Assembly: GCA_016840125.1 (NCBI GenBank)
Contig: JAEOSY010000297.1
Span: forward strand, 1-57,680
Direction of reading: 5' to 3'
DNA length: 57,680 nt
DNA from: Candidatus Helarchaeota archaeon
GTDB taxonomy: Archaea; Asgardarchaeota; Lokiarchaeia; Helarchaeales; HEL-GB-A
In this document: positions 26,020 through 34,591 of the stretch, piece by piece
How the letters are laid out: the number at the start of each line of letters is the position of its first letter
Numbering within the stretch: position 1 is the stretch's first letter
Made by a program: the position numbers and the translations under genes
The notes under the pieces: model-generated
What the model was told of the DNA's origin: nothing
The model's database searches: none
What the model saw: the letters and a program-made list of their open reading frames with translations, nothing else

Positions 26020-27246
26020 TTATCCAGGCATGAATATTGTGAGTATTATTGGTATTATGATTGCTAAAATCATAATATTCAATTCGAGGAGCCGATTTAA
26101 GCGTTTTGCCGCATGGAGGTCGTTATCTAACTGTTCAACATGTTTTTCGATGAAAGTCGCTATAAACTCCTTACTTTGAGATATATAATTCTTTGCTTCT
26201 GATAGGGGTACTGCACCTTTTCCTGCGTCCACCAACGCAATTATCGCAAGTGCTGTGGAATCAGTATCACTATCGTCGTTATTAGGATTATCACCCCAAC
26301 CACCGTCTGAATTCTTCCCTTTCATTAAAAATTGTGCGGCGGTATGAATTACTTCATCATACGTATCATATCCACATGTAACAAGCCCAGAAATTACAAG
26401 TGCAGTTGCATCAATTTCCGCCTCTCTCACGTCTTTCCGGATTGTCTTCCTCGGTGGAAAACCACCAGTTCTAACCCGTGAACCAAGAATGTAATTGATT
26501 GCTTTCTCCACATGTCTGAACTCAGTATCATGAATTTTACTGTATCCTAAATTGGCTAAAATTTTTAAACCGATTGCTGTATTCTCAATATCCCCATCAA
26601 TCCGCTGATATTTACCGATTTTCCAGCCATAGCCATCATCAGAATCATGATCCAAGAACTCATCTCTGAATTTATCCATTTGCACTTTTTCTTTTTTCCC
26701 TGTATAGTTTTTAATAGCACTCATTGCAGATTCATTAACTGAAATTTCCCAAAAATCTGCGAACTCATTGTCCCGCCAACAGCCTTCTTCCATTACAAAC
26801 CTATCTTTAAGGAAGTCTAAAGCATCACGAAAAATATCCTCAACTTTTTTCACATTTAATAGATCTAAAGCCTGAACTATCATTCCGGTTATACCAACGC
26901 TCTCCGATTCTTCCCCTTCTTTATATGGCCAAAATCCTTTCTTATTTTGAAATTTTTGCAGATATTCAAGAGTTTTTTGAATGACTAGGTCGTCCAGCGT
27001 CTTTCCACCTTTACATAAAGCTAGGAGCGCAAACGCTGTGAGATGAAAGAGTGACTCTTTCCCTCTTTTAGTACCAAAACCCCCATCATCATTCTGTGCA
27101 TGAATTAACCAATCCATCCCTCTATCAATTGCGGGATTTAGGTTCTCTTCTGCCTTTTTAATTAATTTCGCTTCTAATTCTTGAAAATAATTATCTAATT
27201 CTTCGCTATGCCCTTGAATCTCATCCATTATCTCTTTTTTAGACAT
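26020..27246 (-). CDS. predicted tail-anchored prenyltransferase/terpene-cyclase-like alpha-alpha toroid protein
   Basis: The 408-aa protein has several squalene-cyclase/prenyltransferase-type repeats: DWLIHAQNDDGGFG, YLQKFQNKKGFWPY and FLMKGKNSDGGWG (QW-like motifs), each followed by a helix with T/S-A-x-x-I/L-x-A-L. The cyclase D-x-D-D acid motif is not intact (DSDTDST). Zinc ligands of protein prenyltransferase beta subunits are not obvious, although CWRDNEF and H residues exist. The N-terminus is a charged helix. The C-terminal 20 residues are a hydrophobic helix (NIMILAIIIPIILTIFMPG), i.e. a tail anchor. It lies 13 nt after a TrmB-like regulator gene, in one operon. It may bind or process isoprenoids at the membrane. 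A non-enzymatic toroid is equally possible. Confidence 0.6.
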   Translation of the reverse strand: MSKKEIMDEIQGHSEELDNYFQELEAKLIKKAEENLNPAIDRGMDWLIHAQNDDGGFGTKRGKESLFHLTAFALLALCKGGKTLDDLVIQKTLEYLQKFQNKKGFWPYKEGEESESVGITGMIVQALDLLNVKKVEDIFRDALDFLKDRFVMEEGCWRDNEFADFWEISVNESAMSAIKNYTGKKEKVQMDKFRDEFLDHDSDDGYGWKIGKYQRIDGDIENTAIGLKILANLGYSKIHDTEFRHVEKAINYILGSRVRTGGFPPRKTIRKDVREAEIDATALVISGLVTCGYDTYDEVIHTAAQFLMKGKNSDGGWGDNPNNDDSDTDSTALAIIALVDAGKGAVPLSEAKNYISQSKEFIATFIEKHVEQLDNDLHAAKRLNRLLELNIMILAIIIPIILTIFMPG

Positions 27247-27259
27247 AACAATCCCCAGA

Positions 27260-28123
27260 TTATTCTATGTAACAAAACTTCCCTTCCGGTTCCTCAGCTT
27301 TATTCCAAATCTCTGTATGTTCTTCAACGAAATTCTTGGCGAAATCGGGGGAGAGAATCCAAGTTCCCTTATGTAGGGCTCCTGGTTTCCTCACGGCGAA
27401 AAATACTTGTTCCCCATCTATTACCAAAAAACGGATTCTGATTTTTCCACTTAAAATTCGGATGTCTGCACCAGCTTCTATAAGTGATTGAGCTCGCTGT
27501 TCTAGCTTTCTACTCATATCATTATCGCCTGGCTCGTTAATTCTCCCAAGAATCCGGACCGATACACCCTTACTAACTGCATATTGAATATCTTCCTTTG
27601 CCCTCATTAAGACAAGCATCCATCTATCAGTGACCGCGAATACCGATTTCTTGGCATTTCGTATTTTCTCCTTTTCCCATGAATAAAAACGTTCAGGATC
27701 ATTGAAGACCTGATTGGAAAGACCTTTATCTTGGATTACTTTCAACTCCGCCTCTGCAGTCCGTAAGGTATTTAAATTTTCACTTAATTTGTTGTAATCT
27801 TTTTCATATTTTCTAACGAGATCACTCAAAAGCGTTTCAGGTGGGATTGGCTCATAAACTGGCGCTCCATGTCCTCTGATTTCCCTAGCCCATTTATTAT
27901 CCAATAACTTTTGTAAATTCTTTATTTTCCGATGAAATTGCGCCCGAACCTCGTCCAAAGTACATTTATTTTTCGTTAAGATAAAGCAATATAGCTCTGC
28001 AACATGTCTATTTGCGCCTAATAACTTAAACGCGTCAATTATTCGCTCAGAAATCTCGGTGGTCTCAGCCTCCATCTTAGGTTTAGGAGCTGGACCTTGC
28101 TCTGCTGTATTCTTATCAGCCAT
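27260..28123 (-). CDS. TrmB-like transcriptional regulator
   Basis: The 287-aa protein has an N-terminal winged helix (about 28-100: FKLLGANRHVAELYCFILTKNKCTLDEVRAQF and then AREIRGHGAPVYEPIPPETLL, the TrmB wing and 'Y.p..P' link), a coiled linker with EKDYNKLSENLNTLR, and a C-terminal PLD-like effector domain (KSVFAVTDRWMLVL, VSVRILGRIN, ADIRILSGKIRIRFLVIDGE). This is the TrmB architecture. Ligand unknown. It is upstream of, and co-transcribed with, the toroid protein, which it may control. GAGGAGAT precedes the ATG. Confidence 0.72.
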   Translation of the reverse strand: MADKNTAEQGPAPKPKMEAETTEISERIIDAFKLLGANRHVAELYCFILTKNKCTLDEVRAQFHRKIKNLQKLLDNKWAREIRGHGAPVYEPIPPETLLSDLVRKYEKDYNKLSENLNTLRTAEAELKVIQDKGLSNQVFNDPERFYSWEKEKIRNAKKSVFAVTDRWMLVLMRAKEDIQYAVSKGVSVRILGRINEPGDNDMSRKLEQRAQSLIEAGADIRILSGKIRIRFLVIDGEQVFFAVRKPGALHKGTWILSPDFAKNFVEEHTEIWNKAEEPEGKFCYIE

Positions 28124-28160
28124 TTAATCTCCTCATTCTCAATTTCATTAAACTAAAATA

Positions 28161-28173
28161 ATATTTATATACC
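28161..28173 (-). promoter_or_regulatory. TATA box of the TrmB-like operon
   Basis: On the minus strand this reads GGTATATAAATAT, about 44 nt before the ATG at 28123, giving a short leader that contains the GAGGAGAT ribosome site. Confidence 0.5.
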
Positions 28174-28218
28174 TTATAAAAAGCATTGTTGAGGGTCTTG
28201 TTGGAAATACGATATGAA

Positions 28219-28845
28219 TTAGGATAGTACCTCAGACTCGCCTTCTTCAGAAAGTTGCAGTGCTCTCTGCTTTTTTAGATCATTGTCTATCCATTTTGTA
28301 ACGGGTAATGTTAGGAGCCCCGACACTACACCCATAACTAGGGATAGAATTGCCCGTACGACCAGAAAATTCACCCCTAAATAGTACAACTCCAATGGAA
28401 TCCTCATAGGACCCATCATAGTCTGCCCTGCTATGAACGCGACTATGAAATGCGGTTTGACCCCCTTACGTGCGAGAACTAATACTACTGGAAACATCGC
28501 AAAGATGGGTCCTGGTGTAATTACGCCTAACGCCGAGATAAAGACTAGTCCCCCCAACAGACCCGTCTTCGTAAAAACTCTCACGACCAAATCTTTATCG
28601 ACCCAAATATCTACCAAACCGGCTAGTAATGATGCTACGAAGAATATTGGAACTATTGTAATCAATTCTTCTAATGTTAAATTCCACGATACTACGAATA
28701 TTTCATAGTAATCTTCCGGAAAAGCAAAAATAATGATTATAACGACTGCAATTACAATAAAAACTAGTCCAATATCTAACAGGAAAGTCCCAATGCCAAA
28801 TTTACTTTCTTCTTTCTCTGATTCCTTCGTTTCTGAATCTGACAT
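28219..28845 (-). CDS. half-size predicted permease, second of a pair
   Basis: The protein is 208 aa from the ATG at 28845, which has AGGTGA 4 nt upstream. A longer reading from 28917 would overlap the previous gene by 59 nt. After an acidic N-terminus it has about five TM helices. A central motif, GPIFAMFPVVLVLARKGV, corresponds to GPRYAIYPIANALFQSGA in the neighbouring gene. The pair looks like the two halves of a predicted permease (PF03773/ArsP-like or nucleoside-recognition-type), but the characteristic cysteines of ArsP are absent. It starts 13 nt after the partner's stop, so heterodimer formation is likely. The substrate is unknown. Confidence 0.6.
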   Translation of the reverse strand: MSDSETKESEKEESKFGIGTFLLDIGLVFIVIAVVIIIIFAFPEDYYEIFVVSWNLTLEELITIVPIFFVASLLAGLVDIWVDKDLVVRVFTKTGLLGGLVFISALGVITPGPIFAMFPVVLVLARKGVKPHFIVAFIAGQTMMGPMRIPLELYYLGVNFLVVRAILSLVMGVVSGLLTLPVTKWIDNDLKKQRALQLSEEGESEVLS

Positions 28846-28858
28846 TACTTCACCTGAA

Positions 28859-29407
28859 TTAGACAATCGTTGGAATATTGGGGGGAACGAAACCTGTTGG
28901 CTGGAATAGAAATTCAATGATCACCCCTGCCATGAAAACCACAACAACTGCAGTAAATGTCCTATAAGCGAAAAATCGTGTCCCCATCATTTTAATTTCG
29001 ATAAACATACCCTCAGGTACATCAATTATCTGCTGGCTACAAATTAAAGCCCCTATTGTTCCCAAACCCGCACCGCTTTGAAATAGTGCATTGGCAATTG
29101 GATAAATTGCATACCGTGGTCCGGGTAATGGAAAGCCCATCATAGTCCCAATAAAAATTCCTTGGAACCCTGAATTTTGGTACGGTCCTAAAACATTGAT
29201 CACCCAATCTGAGGGGAGAATATAGTCATTCATTAACAAGCCCATCAAAATTAGGGCAAAGAAAAAAATCGGGAGAGTCACACCAAATAATCGGAGGGAT
29301 TTAAAAAAAGCTTTCTTGGTTTTTTCCCCACTTTTTAAAGCACTAATAGTGTAAAAAATAGCAACTAAAATCCCAATAATAGCTGGAGGTAATAGTTCTT
29401 CCCACAT
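28859..29407 (-). CDS. half-size predicted permease, first of a pair
   Basis: The 182-aa protein has about five TM helices and a re-entrant-looking motif, MMGFPLPGPRYAIYPIANALFQSGAGLGTIGALI, matching a similar G-P-x-[YF]-A-x-x-P motif in the downstream gene. Two small homologous membrane proteins in tandem suggest an inverted or parallel pseudo-symmetric transporter assembled from separate chains. The closest family is the predicted permease group PF03773, with moderate certainty. The promoter is in the 200-nt divergent gap 29408-29607. Confidence 0.58.
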   Translation of the reverse strand: MWEELLPPAIIGILVAIFYTISALKSGEKTKKAFFKSLRLFGVTLPIFFFALILMGLLMNDYILPSDWVINVLGPYQNSGFQGIFIGTMMGFPLPGPRYAIYPIANALFQSGAGLGTIGALICSQQIIDVPEGMFIEIKMMGTRFFAYRTFTAVVVVFMAGVIIEFLFQPTGFVPPNIPTIV

Positions 29408-29545
29408 CGTTACCCGACACCAAATTATTCTTATGACGGTTACATTCCTACTCTATCAGCGCTTTATAAAATTTCTTATAAAACTCAATAAAACATGTTT
29501 TATATTAAAAAAATCCTTTCAAATTGATATCTCAAAAATATAAAT

Positions 29546-29555
29546 CTTTAAATAT
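29546..29555 (+). promoter_or_regulatory. TATA box upstream of the small membrane protein
   Basis: CTTTAAATAT ends 52 nt before ATG 29608. A ribosome site GGTGA (29598-29602) lies 5 nt from the ATG, so the mRNA has a leader of about 30 nt. Confidence 0.5.
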
Positions 29556-29607
29556 TTCTGTGGGAAAACGTCTAACACACAACAAAAAATTATAGATGGT
29601 GAATTAA

Positions 29608-29976
29608 ATGAGTGAAAACGAAGCTATATATGATGGATGGTGGAACATAGTTGAACCGGTAAACAAATTTGTTGTATGGGTTACAATCGGACTCGGTGTT
29701 TTAGCGTGGCTCGTCTATTCATGGTTCAGTCCACTTTTCTTGTTAGCAAGAATCTGGATTCTTATATTTCCAGTTGTAGGCGCAATTCTCTACCTTCTGA
29801 TGGTGCAAAAACCAATGGCAGATCGGGACTTATCGAAGAACACACACATCTGGTTAATGATTTCTACGGTTGTAGCGTGTATAGGTTACTTTTGGGCAGC
29901 TGGACTTCTAATCTTGGTTTTCGTAATGGCAGGTATCCTCAGTGAAAAACCCTTTTGGGTCGCATTTGGTGAATAA
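29608..29976 (+). CDS. small four-TM membrane protein, unknown function
   Basis: The 122-aa protein has four hydrophobic helices (about 20-40, 44-66, 81-95 and 97-113) and short loops. It has clear promoter and GGTGA signals. A TauE-family exporter gene starts 39 nt downstream, so it may be an accessory subunit of that transporter. No family is recognised. Confidence 0.55.
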   Translation: MSENEAIYDGWWNIVEPVNKFVVWVTIGLGVLAWLVYSWFSPLFLLARIWILIFPVVGAILYLLMVQKPMADRDLSKNTHIWLMISTVVACIGYFWAAGLLILVFVMAGILSEKPFWVAFGE

Positions 29977-30015
29977 ACCAAATTCCTATTTTTTTATTTT
30001 TTAAAAGATGATTTC

Positions 30016-30819
30016 ATGGACCCCCTTGGGATTATTATCTTTCTAGCAATTGGGCTCGCTGCATCGACTGCAGGCGCCTTGATGGGCGTCGGTGGGGGTT
30101 TTATCATGGTGCCTCTTTTTATTTTTATGGGATTCAATGATAATTACGGTGGATATCTCATAGCACCAGTCTTGAGCTTATTTGTGATTATTTTTGTCGC
30201 CTCTTCAGCGTCTGTGAAGAATAGCCGCGAAAAATTTATTAACTATAGATTGGGGTTAATCTACGCTCCGTTTTCAATCATTGGCGCCTTTGTAGGGGCA
30301 GAGATTTTACTCTTAATAGATGATTTTGTCTTTAAAATAATTTTTAGTGGATTAATTGTCATAATCGGAGTCCGTCTCATTTTAAAACAGAAAAATTCCA
30401 ATCATGGAACTGAAGCTAATCCAACTGAAAAGAAGAGGTCGTCTTATTATTGGGTAATTGTTTGGGGCTTTGTGACGGGATTATCCGCAAGTCTAGTTGG
30501 GATTGGTGGTGGGCTTGTTGCTGTTCCTGTACTTCATTTAGTTTTTATGGAAACCATGCATGTTGCCATTGGAACTTCGCTATTTATCATGATTTTTACT
30601 GCATCATTCTCAACACTTTGGAATTATTTGAATTTGATGAGTGTGTTAGATTCAAACTTCCTTTTCGCGGGATTGTTAGTTGCAGCGGGCGCACTAATTG
30701 GCTCTCAAATTGGGAGCTATATCCAGACCCGTTTAAAAGGGCGGACGCTGCAGCTAACGTTCGGATTGTTTATGATAGGTATAGCAATTCCCCTGCTATG
30801 GATAAAACCGTTTTTATAA
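30016..30819 (+). CDS. TauE/SafE-family anion exporter
   Basis: The 267-aa membrane protein has about eight TM helices and an internal duplication. Each half has the family's glycine motif: GVGGGFIMVPLFIF near residue 25 and GIGGGLVAVPVLHL near 165. TauE/SafE proteins export sulfite, sulfoacetate or related organosulfur anions. The actual substrate is not evident. It is probably co-transcribed with the preceding 122-aa protein. Confidence 0.8.
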   Translation: MDPLGIIIFLAIGLAASTAGALMGVGGGFIMVPLFIFMGFNDNYGGYLIAPVLSLFVIIFVASSASVKNSREKFINYRLGLIYAPFSIIGAFVGAEILLLIDDFVFKIIFSGLIVIIGVRLILKQKNSNHGTEANPTEKKRSSYYWVIVWGFVTGLSASLVGIGGGLVAVPVLHLVFMETMHVAIGTSLFIMIFTASFSTLWNYLNLMSVLDSNFLFAGLLVAAGALIGSQIGSYIQTRLKGRTLQLTFGLFMIGIAIPLLWIKPFL

Positions 30820-30883
30820 ACGATTAAAATGAATAATTAAAAGGAAACGAAATCCATAAAAATTGGAATGAAAATGTAAAACC

Positions 30884-30917
30884 TAGACCAAGTGGATCAT
30901 ACTCAACCTTTGGTCTA
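30884..30917 (+). promoter_or_regulatory. 8-bp inverted repeat TAGACCAA/TTGGTCTA in the flippase leader
   Basis: The arms at 30884-30891 and 30910-30917 enclose an 18-nt loop and end immediately before ATG 30918, 12 nt before the preferred start at 30930. It may act as an operator or as an RNA hairpin controlling translation. Confidence 0.4.
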
Positions 30918-30929
30918 ATGGGTGTTCAC

Positions 30930-32579
30930 ATGTCTAATGAACCCGATGTGTTCGAGAAGCCAACAGTTGAACGGCTGGTGACCGGCGGCACATATGTTCT
31001 AATTTTTAGCTTGCTTGCAGGTGCAATCGGTTGGGCATTTATGGCCGTTGCCAGTCAAGACTCCATCGGGGTGGGGGGGGATCTCTTGGGGTTTTTGATA
31101 GCCACCACCTCGTTAAATATTATTGGTATTAGTATATCAGGGGGATTCCATCAAAGTCTCTCTAAATACGTTAGTGAATCGTTGGTGGAATCAAAAGAAA
31201 AGGCAAAGCGCTATGCAAAAGCCGGGTTTTTTGTCTTTAATATAATCGGCATTATCATGTTCAGTAGCTTTATTGTCATTGCACTCTATGTTTTTCCAAA
31301 CAATCTCCAATATGGAATCGTATTTGCAGCGATAGCGATAGCCTATTATTTGGGTTTTTTGAATGCCTATTTTATTGGGAATCTTGCTTCAGTTCATCGA
31401 TTTGACCATATAGGAAAAGCAACATTTCTGGGGGGCTTAATAAGCACTGGGATCTCTTTTGCAGTCCTTTTTTTAGTACCAGAACCAATTAATGCATGGT
31501 TATTACCCATAACTATCGCAATTCTGGTGGGTGCTCAACTTGTTTTTACGACATATTATGCTAAAAGAAGTTTACCATATCCTATTTCCTCAATATTTCG
31601 GGGAGCCAGACGCCCAGAAATTGTTCAAGTTTTTAAATACGGTCTATTTTGTGTGATTCCTAATATAGTTTTTTCCGCCGCAATTCTGTGGATTCAAAAT
31701 CTCTGGTACTCTGGATTTTTTGGCTTTGAGGTGTTAGCAGTAACCGCAAATGGATTAATTTTAGGCTATGCTGGCATTGTTTTTGCCATCTGCAATTTTG
31801 GCTGGCCACAAATTCCTGCTGTAGCTGAGGCCAAAGCAATGAAAAATTTCAAATTGATTGATGATTACATGAAAAATACCCTGCACAATGGGTTTAATAT
31901 CACCGCTCTATTCCTTATCATCTACGTTGGATTGTCTCATCAGATTCTACTCTTTTTCCATGGTCCAGATTATTTAATTGCGCATATTCCGTTTATTATC
32001 CTCTCTTGTGCAGTGGCAGTTCTTGGGGTTGAATTTTTAATTTGCACTTTAATGATTGGTCTGGGGGAGGGTAAAAAAGCAGCCATTTTAATTTCAGCAC
32101 TCGTCCTCACTCAAATCATTTGTGTTCCTCTAGGAATAATCCTAATAGACCCTATGGTGCTAACAGGATCTGTTGATCCTCTAACTCTCTACGCAGGTCC
32201 CACTGTGCTCCTCATTTCTGCAATAGCAGCTTTTCCTATCGCCTATCATTATCTAAAAAAATTCACCTCCAATCCTCCCAAAACCTATTCAAACATAATA
32301 ATTAAGGGAACAATAAGCATTGCCTTAACCTTGATCTGTTATGGCCTGCTCGATCTAGTCTTCTTTCCTCTCTTCGATCCTATTTCAGGGTTTCTTGTAC
32401 GGGCTGTTGTCCTCTTCATGTTATTTACGATTTTCATGCTGATTTTTGCCGGCTATACTGATGGCGATCTGGACGTTTATGAAAAAACGCTTGGACCTGC
32501 TGGGATCATCGTAAAACCTTACCGCTGGATACTCCATCATTCGCCTTTTTATGAGACGCCAGAGTCTACTGATAAATAA
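30930..32579 (+). CDS. polysaccharide/lipid flippase (MOP superfamily, PST-like)
   Basis: The protein is 549 aa from ATG 30930, which has GGTG 5 nt upstream. ATG 30918 is the alternative. There are about 14 TM helices. The N-terminal helix, with GGTYVLIFSLLAGAIGWAF, then ISISGGFHQSLSKYVSE and later ILWIQNLWYSGFFGFEVLAVTANG, have the pattern of Wzx/MurJ/MATE-fold oligosaccharide-lipid flippases ('a.....l.ryvae'). It would move lipid-linked sugars across the membrane for surface glycans or N-glycosylation of the many sequon-rich surface proteins here. No glycosyltransferase is adjacent. Confidence 0.68.
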   Translation: MSNEPDVFEKPTVERLVTGGTYVLIFSLLAGAIGWAFMAVASQDSIGVGGDLLGFLIATTSLNIIGISISGGFHQSLSKYVSESLVESKEKAKRYAKAGFFVFNIIGIIMFSSFIVIALYVFPNNLQYGIVFAAIAIAYYLGFLNAYFIGNLASVHRFDHIGKATFLGGLISTGISFAVLFLVPEPINAWLLPITIAILVGAQLVFTTYYAKRSLPYPISSIFRGARRPEIVQVFKYGLFCVIPNIVFSAAILWIQNLWYSGFFGFEVLAVTANGLILGYAGIVFAICNFGWPQIPAVAEAKAMKNFKLIDDYMKNTLHNGFNITALFLIIYVGLSHQILLFFHGPDYLIAHIPFIILSCAVAVLGVEFLICTLMIGLGEGKKAAILISALVLTQIICVPLGIILIDPMVLTGSVDPLTLYAGPTVLLISAIAAFPIAYHYLKKFTSNPPKTYSNIIIKGTISIALTLICYGLLDLVFFPLFDPISGFLVRAVVLFMLFTIFMLIFAGYTDGDLDVYEKTLGPAGIIVKPYRWILHHSPFYETPESTDK

Positions 32580-32641
32580 TGGCAAAGGTTTCGTGGAAAT
32601 GGAGAACAATCTATATGAGGTTTAAAAAAATCTAATACGAT

Positions 32642-34090
32642 ATGGAATTTGAAAACAAAGCGCGGATCGCTGAGCAGCAAGGGGACTACCCTTCAGCAAT
32701 TAAGTATTATTTCCAAGCATTAGACGCATTAAAGGAAATGAAACTGGTTGAGGGGCTACAGTTCGATTCTGGAAACATTCATAATCGGATTGCAAACTTA
32801 TATACAGAAGTAGGAAACTACGATGCAGCCATTAAATATTTTCAAAAGGCAAGTGCAATCTATATTGCAAGCGATGAACCTTTAACCAAGGTTTATCGTT
32901 TGGTTGGTGAGTGTTACTCTCATATTGGAGCGATTTACTTGACCATAACCCAATATAAATTGGCGCTAGAGAATTTTCAGAAAGCAGCGACAAACTTCAA
33001 GAAATCTGCAGAATTAGAGGAGCCAATCTTACGTAAATACGTTGTAGAACGCGTCATCTTCAGTCTTGCACTTGTCATTCTCTGCCTCATTAATTTAAAC
33101 AAAAAATTCAACGAAATTCTTCCTATGGCCCAAAAAACTACAACGCTAAGCAACGATTTCAAACTTTCTGGATTTGCATCGAACCTAAACCTCTTCTTCA
33201 TCGAACTTCTAAATGAAAATTTTGCGGAAGCTCACTTGATTTTACAGGATAAAATCGAGGATGCTGCAGATTCAACCTTACTCCCATCCACCTTACAAGC
33301 AGCTGTTATGGGACATATAATGGACCTCGCGCGTAAACATATACCCAAAGCGAAAATCCGAGTTCAAGGACAGATCATCGAGGAAAAGGGTGAAGTGATC
33401 CTCACCAACGCAATTTTTCAGGATATGTTCCTGTATGCACTTTCTTTTGCAAATAAAAAAATGCCACCTGCCGAATGGAAGGAAGTTATGGCGTTAGTTG
33501 TTGGAAAAATTCAGAAAGAAGATGTAATCATTACTGAAGTTGTACCAATGATAACAGGATCGGAAGTTGAGGTGGGTTTTAAAGAAGAAACTTATACTAA
33601 AGCCGCCATAATTGATTCAATAGCAGCTGAGCGGGACGAATTTATTGTTGGCTGGTTCCATACACATCCTGGATTGGGATTATTCTTATCCCCAACTGAT
33701 ATTGTAAACCAGCTGGGATACCAATCATTAAATCCAAAGGCAATTGCTATCATCTTCGATTTCACTCAAATGTCCTCTGGAAAATCTGGATTTTCATTTC
33801 TGCGGTTGGATGATCCCTCGTTAGGACAAGCTTCTAATTTTCATTCAGTCCGCTGGCGAATTAAGGATTCTAAACAACCATTTCTTGAAATAATTTCCTT
33901 TTTTGCACAATTCCTTACAACTCTTAACAATCTAATCATAAAAAATAAACACATAAACCTCTCACAATTAGCGGAGCAATTAGCAAGATCTGAAGAATTA
34001 CTTTCTGAAATGATACCTCAGTTGATATCGTTACAGTATCTCCCCAATACGCAATATAACCCTGATACAAAAATAATTTCACTTAAATAG
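32642..34090 (+). CDS. TPR-JAMM (Rpn11/CSN5-like) metalloprotease with C-terminal winged-helix-like region
   Basis: The 482-aa protein has N-terminal tetratricopeptide repeats (about 1-215: A-E-Q-Q-G-D-Y-P-S-A-I-K-Y-Y-F-Q-A-L, IANLYTEVGNYDAAIKYFQKA, LTITQYKLALENFQKA). A JAB/MPN domain follows at about 250-390. All JAMM zinc and catalytic residues are visible: E281 (K-E-V-M-A-L-V-V-G), H340 and H342 in GWFHTHPGLGLFLSPTD, S350 and D353. The G-W-[FY]-H-[ST]-H-P-G-x-G-x-[FW]-L-S-x-x-D string is strikingly Rpn11/CSN5-like. A C-terminal region (about 415-482) resembles a winged helix. The likely role is isopeptidase or deubiquitinase activity on a ubiquitin-like modifier, with TPRs recruiting substrate. 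No ubiquitin or E1/E2 gene is in the window. The short spacing to an upstream TATA-like element suggests a near-leaderless transcript. Confidence 0.82.
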   Translation: MEFENKARIAEQQGDYPSAIKYYFQALDALKEMKLVEGLQFDSGNIHNRIANLYTEVGNYDAAIKYFQKASAIYIASDEPLTKVYRLVGECYSHIGAIYLTITQYKLALENFQKAATNFKKSAELEEPILRKYVVERVIFSLALVILCLINLNKKFNEILPMAQKTTTLSNDFKLSGFASNLNLFFIELLNENFAEAHLILQDKIEDAADSTLLPSTLQAAVMGHIMDLARKHIPKAKIRVQGQIIEEKGEVILTNAIFQDMFLYALSFANKKMPPAEWKEVMALVVGKIQKEDVIITEVVPMITGSEVEVGFKEETYTKAAIIDSIAAERDEFIVGWFHTHPGLGLFLSPTDIVNQLGYQSLNPKAIAIIFDFTQMSSGKSGFSFLRLDDPSLGQASNFHSVRWRIKDSKQPFLEIISFFAQFLTTLNNLIIKNKHINLSQLAEQLARSEELLSEMIPQLISLQYLPNTQYNPDTKIISLK

Positions 34091-34107
34091 AACTGAAAGA
34101 TTTAAGG

Positions 34108-34464
34108 TTAGTCGGTTGCTTCTGCTTTATCCAAGTTCCCTATAAGTTCTTCTAAAACCTTCGCGGATCTGAGCCCCACGAGACGATCAATATCGCCTTC
34201 ATCTGTTTTAAATACCACTAATTTCCCATTTTTGAAAAACTGAATGGTGGGCACTGCATGGATACTTAGTTCCTGTGCCATTGATAAATTTTTATCTATG
34301 TCAATTGAAATGATTTTCACGTTATCTAATTTTTTTTCCAATTCATCTAATTCTTGGTGTTGCATTTGACACGGTCCACACCAAACTGCTGAATAATCAA
34401 CCAAAACAAGTGAATGTTCCTTAATTAACTCGCGAAATTCAGCTTCCATTACTTCTGTAACCAT
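34108..34464 (-). CDS. thioredoxin
   Basis: The protein is 118 aa from ATG 34464, the normal thioredoxin length. A longer reading to 34620 would run into the divergent gene's start. It contains VLVDYSAVWCGPCQMQHQELDEL with the redox-active C-G-P-C, the cis-proline segment AVPTIQFFKNGKLV and central strand IISIDIDKN. It is a cytoplasmic disulfide reductase. It is convergent with the JAMM gene (17-nt gap) and divergent from the unknown gene at 34592. No thioredoxin reductase is nearby. Confidence 0.9.
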   Translation of the reverse strand: MVTEVMEAEFRELIKEHSLVLVDYSAVWCGPCQMQHQELDELEKKLDNVKIISIDIDKNLSMAQELSIHAVPTIQFFKNGKLVVFKTDEGDIDRLVGLRSAKVLEELIGNLDKAEATD

Positions 34465-34591
34465 TACAAAAATCCCCGTATTCAAGTATGAAACATTACG
34501 CGGTTTTATTTTTAAATTTTTAGAACTTAATACAAATAATATATCATTTTCATTACTTCTGTTTATTAAATGACTATAACAGGGATTTATT

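Noticed and set aside
28846..28917. N-terminal extension of the second half-permease
   Set aside because: It would overlap the upstream gene by 59 nt, while ATG 28845 has AGGTGA at proper spacing.
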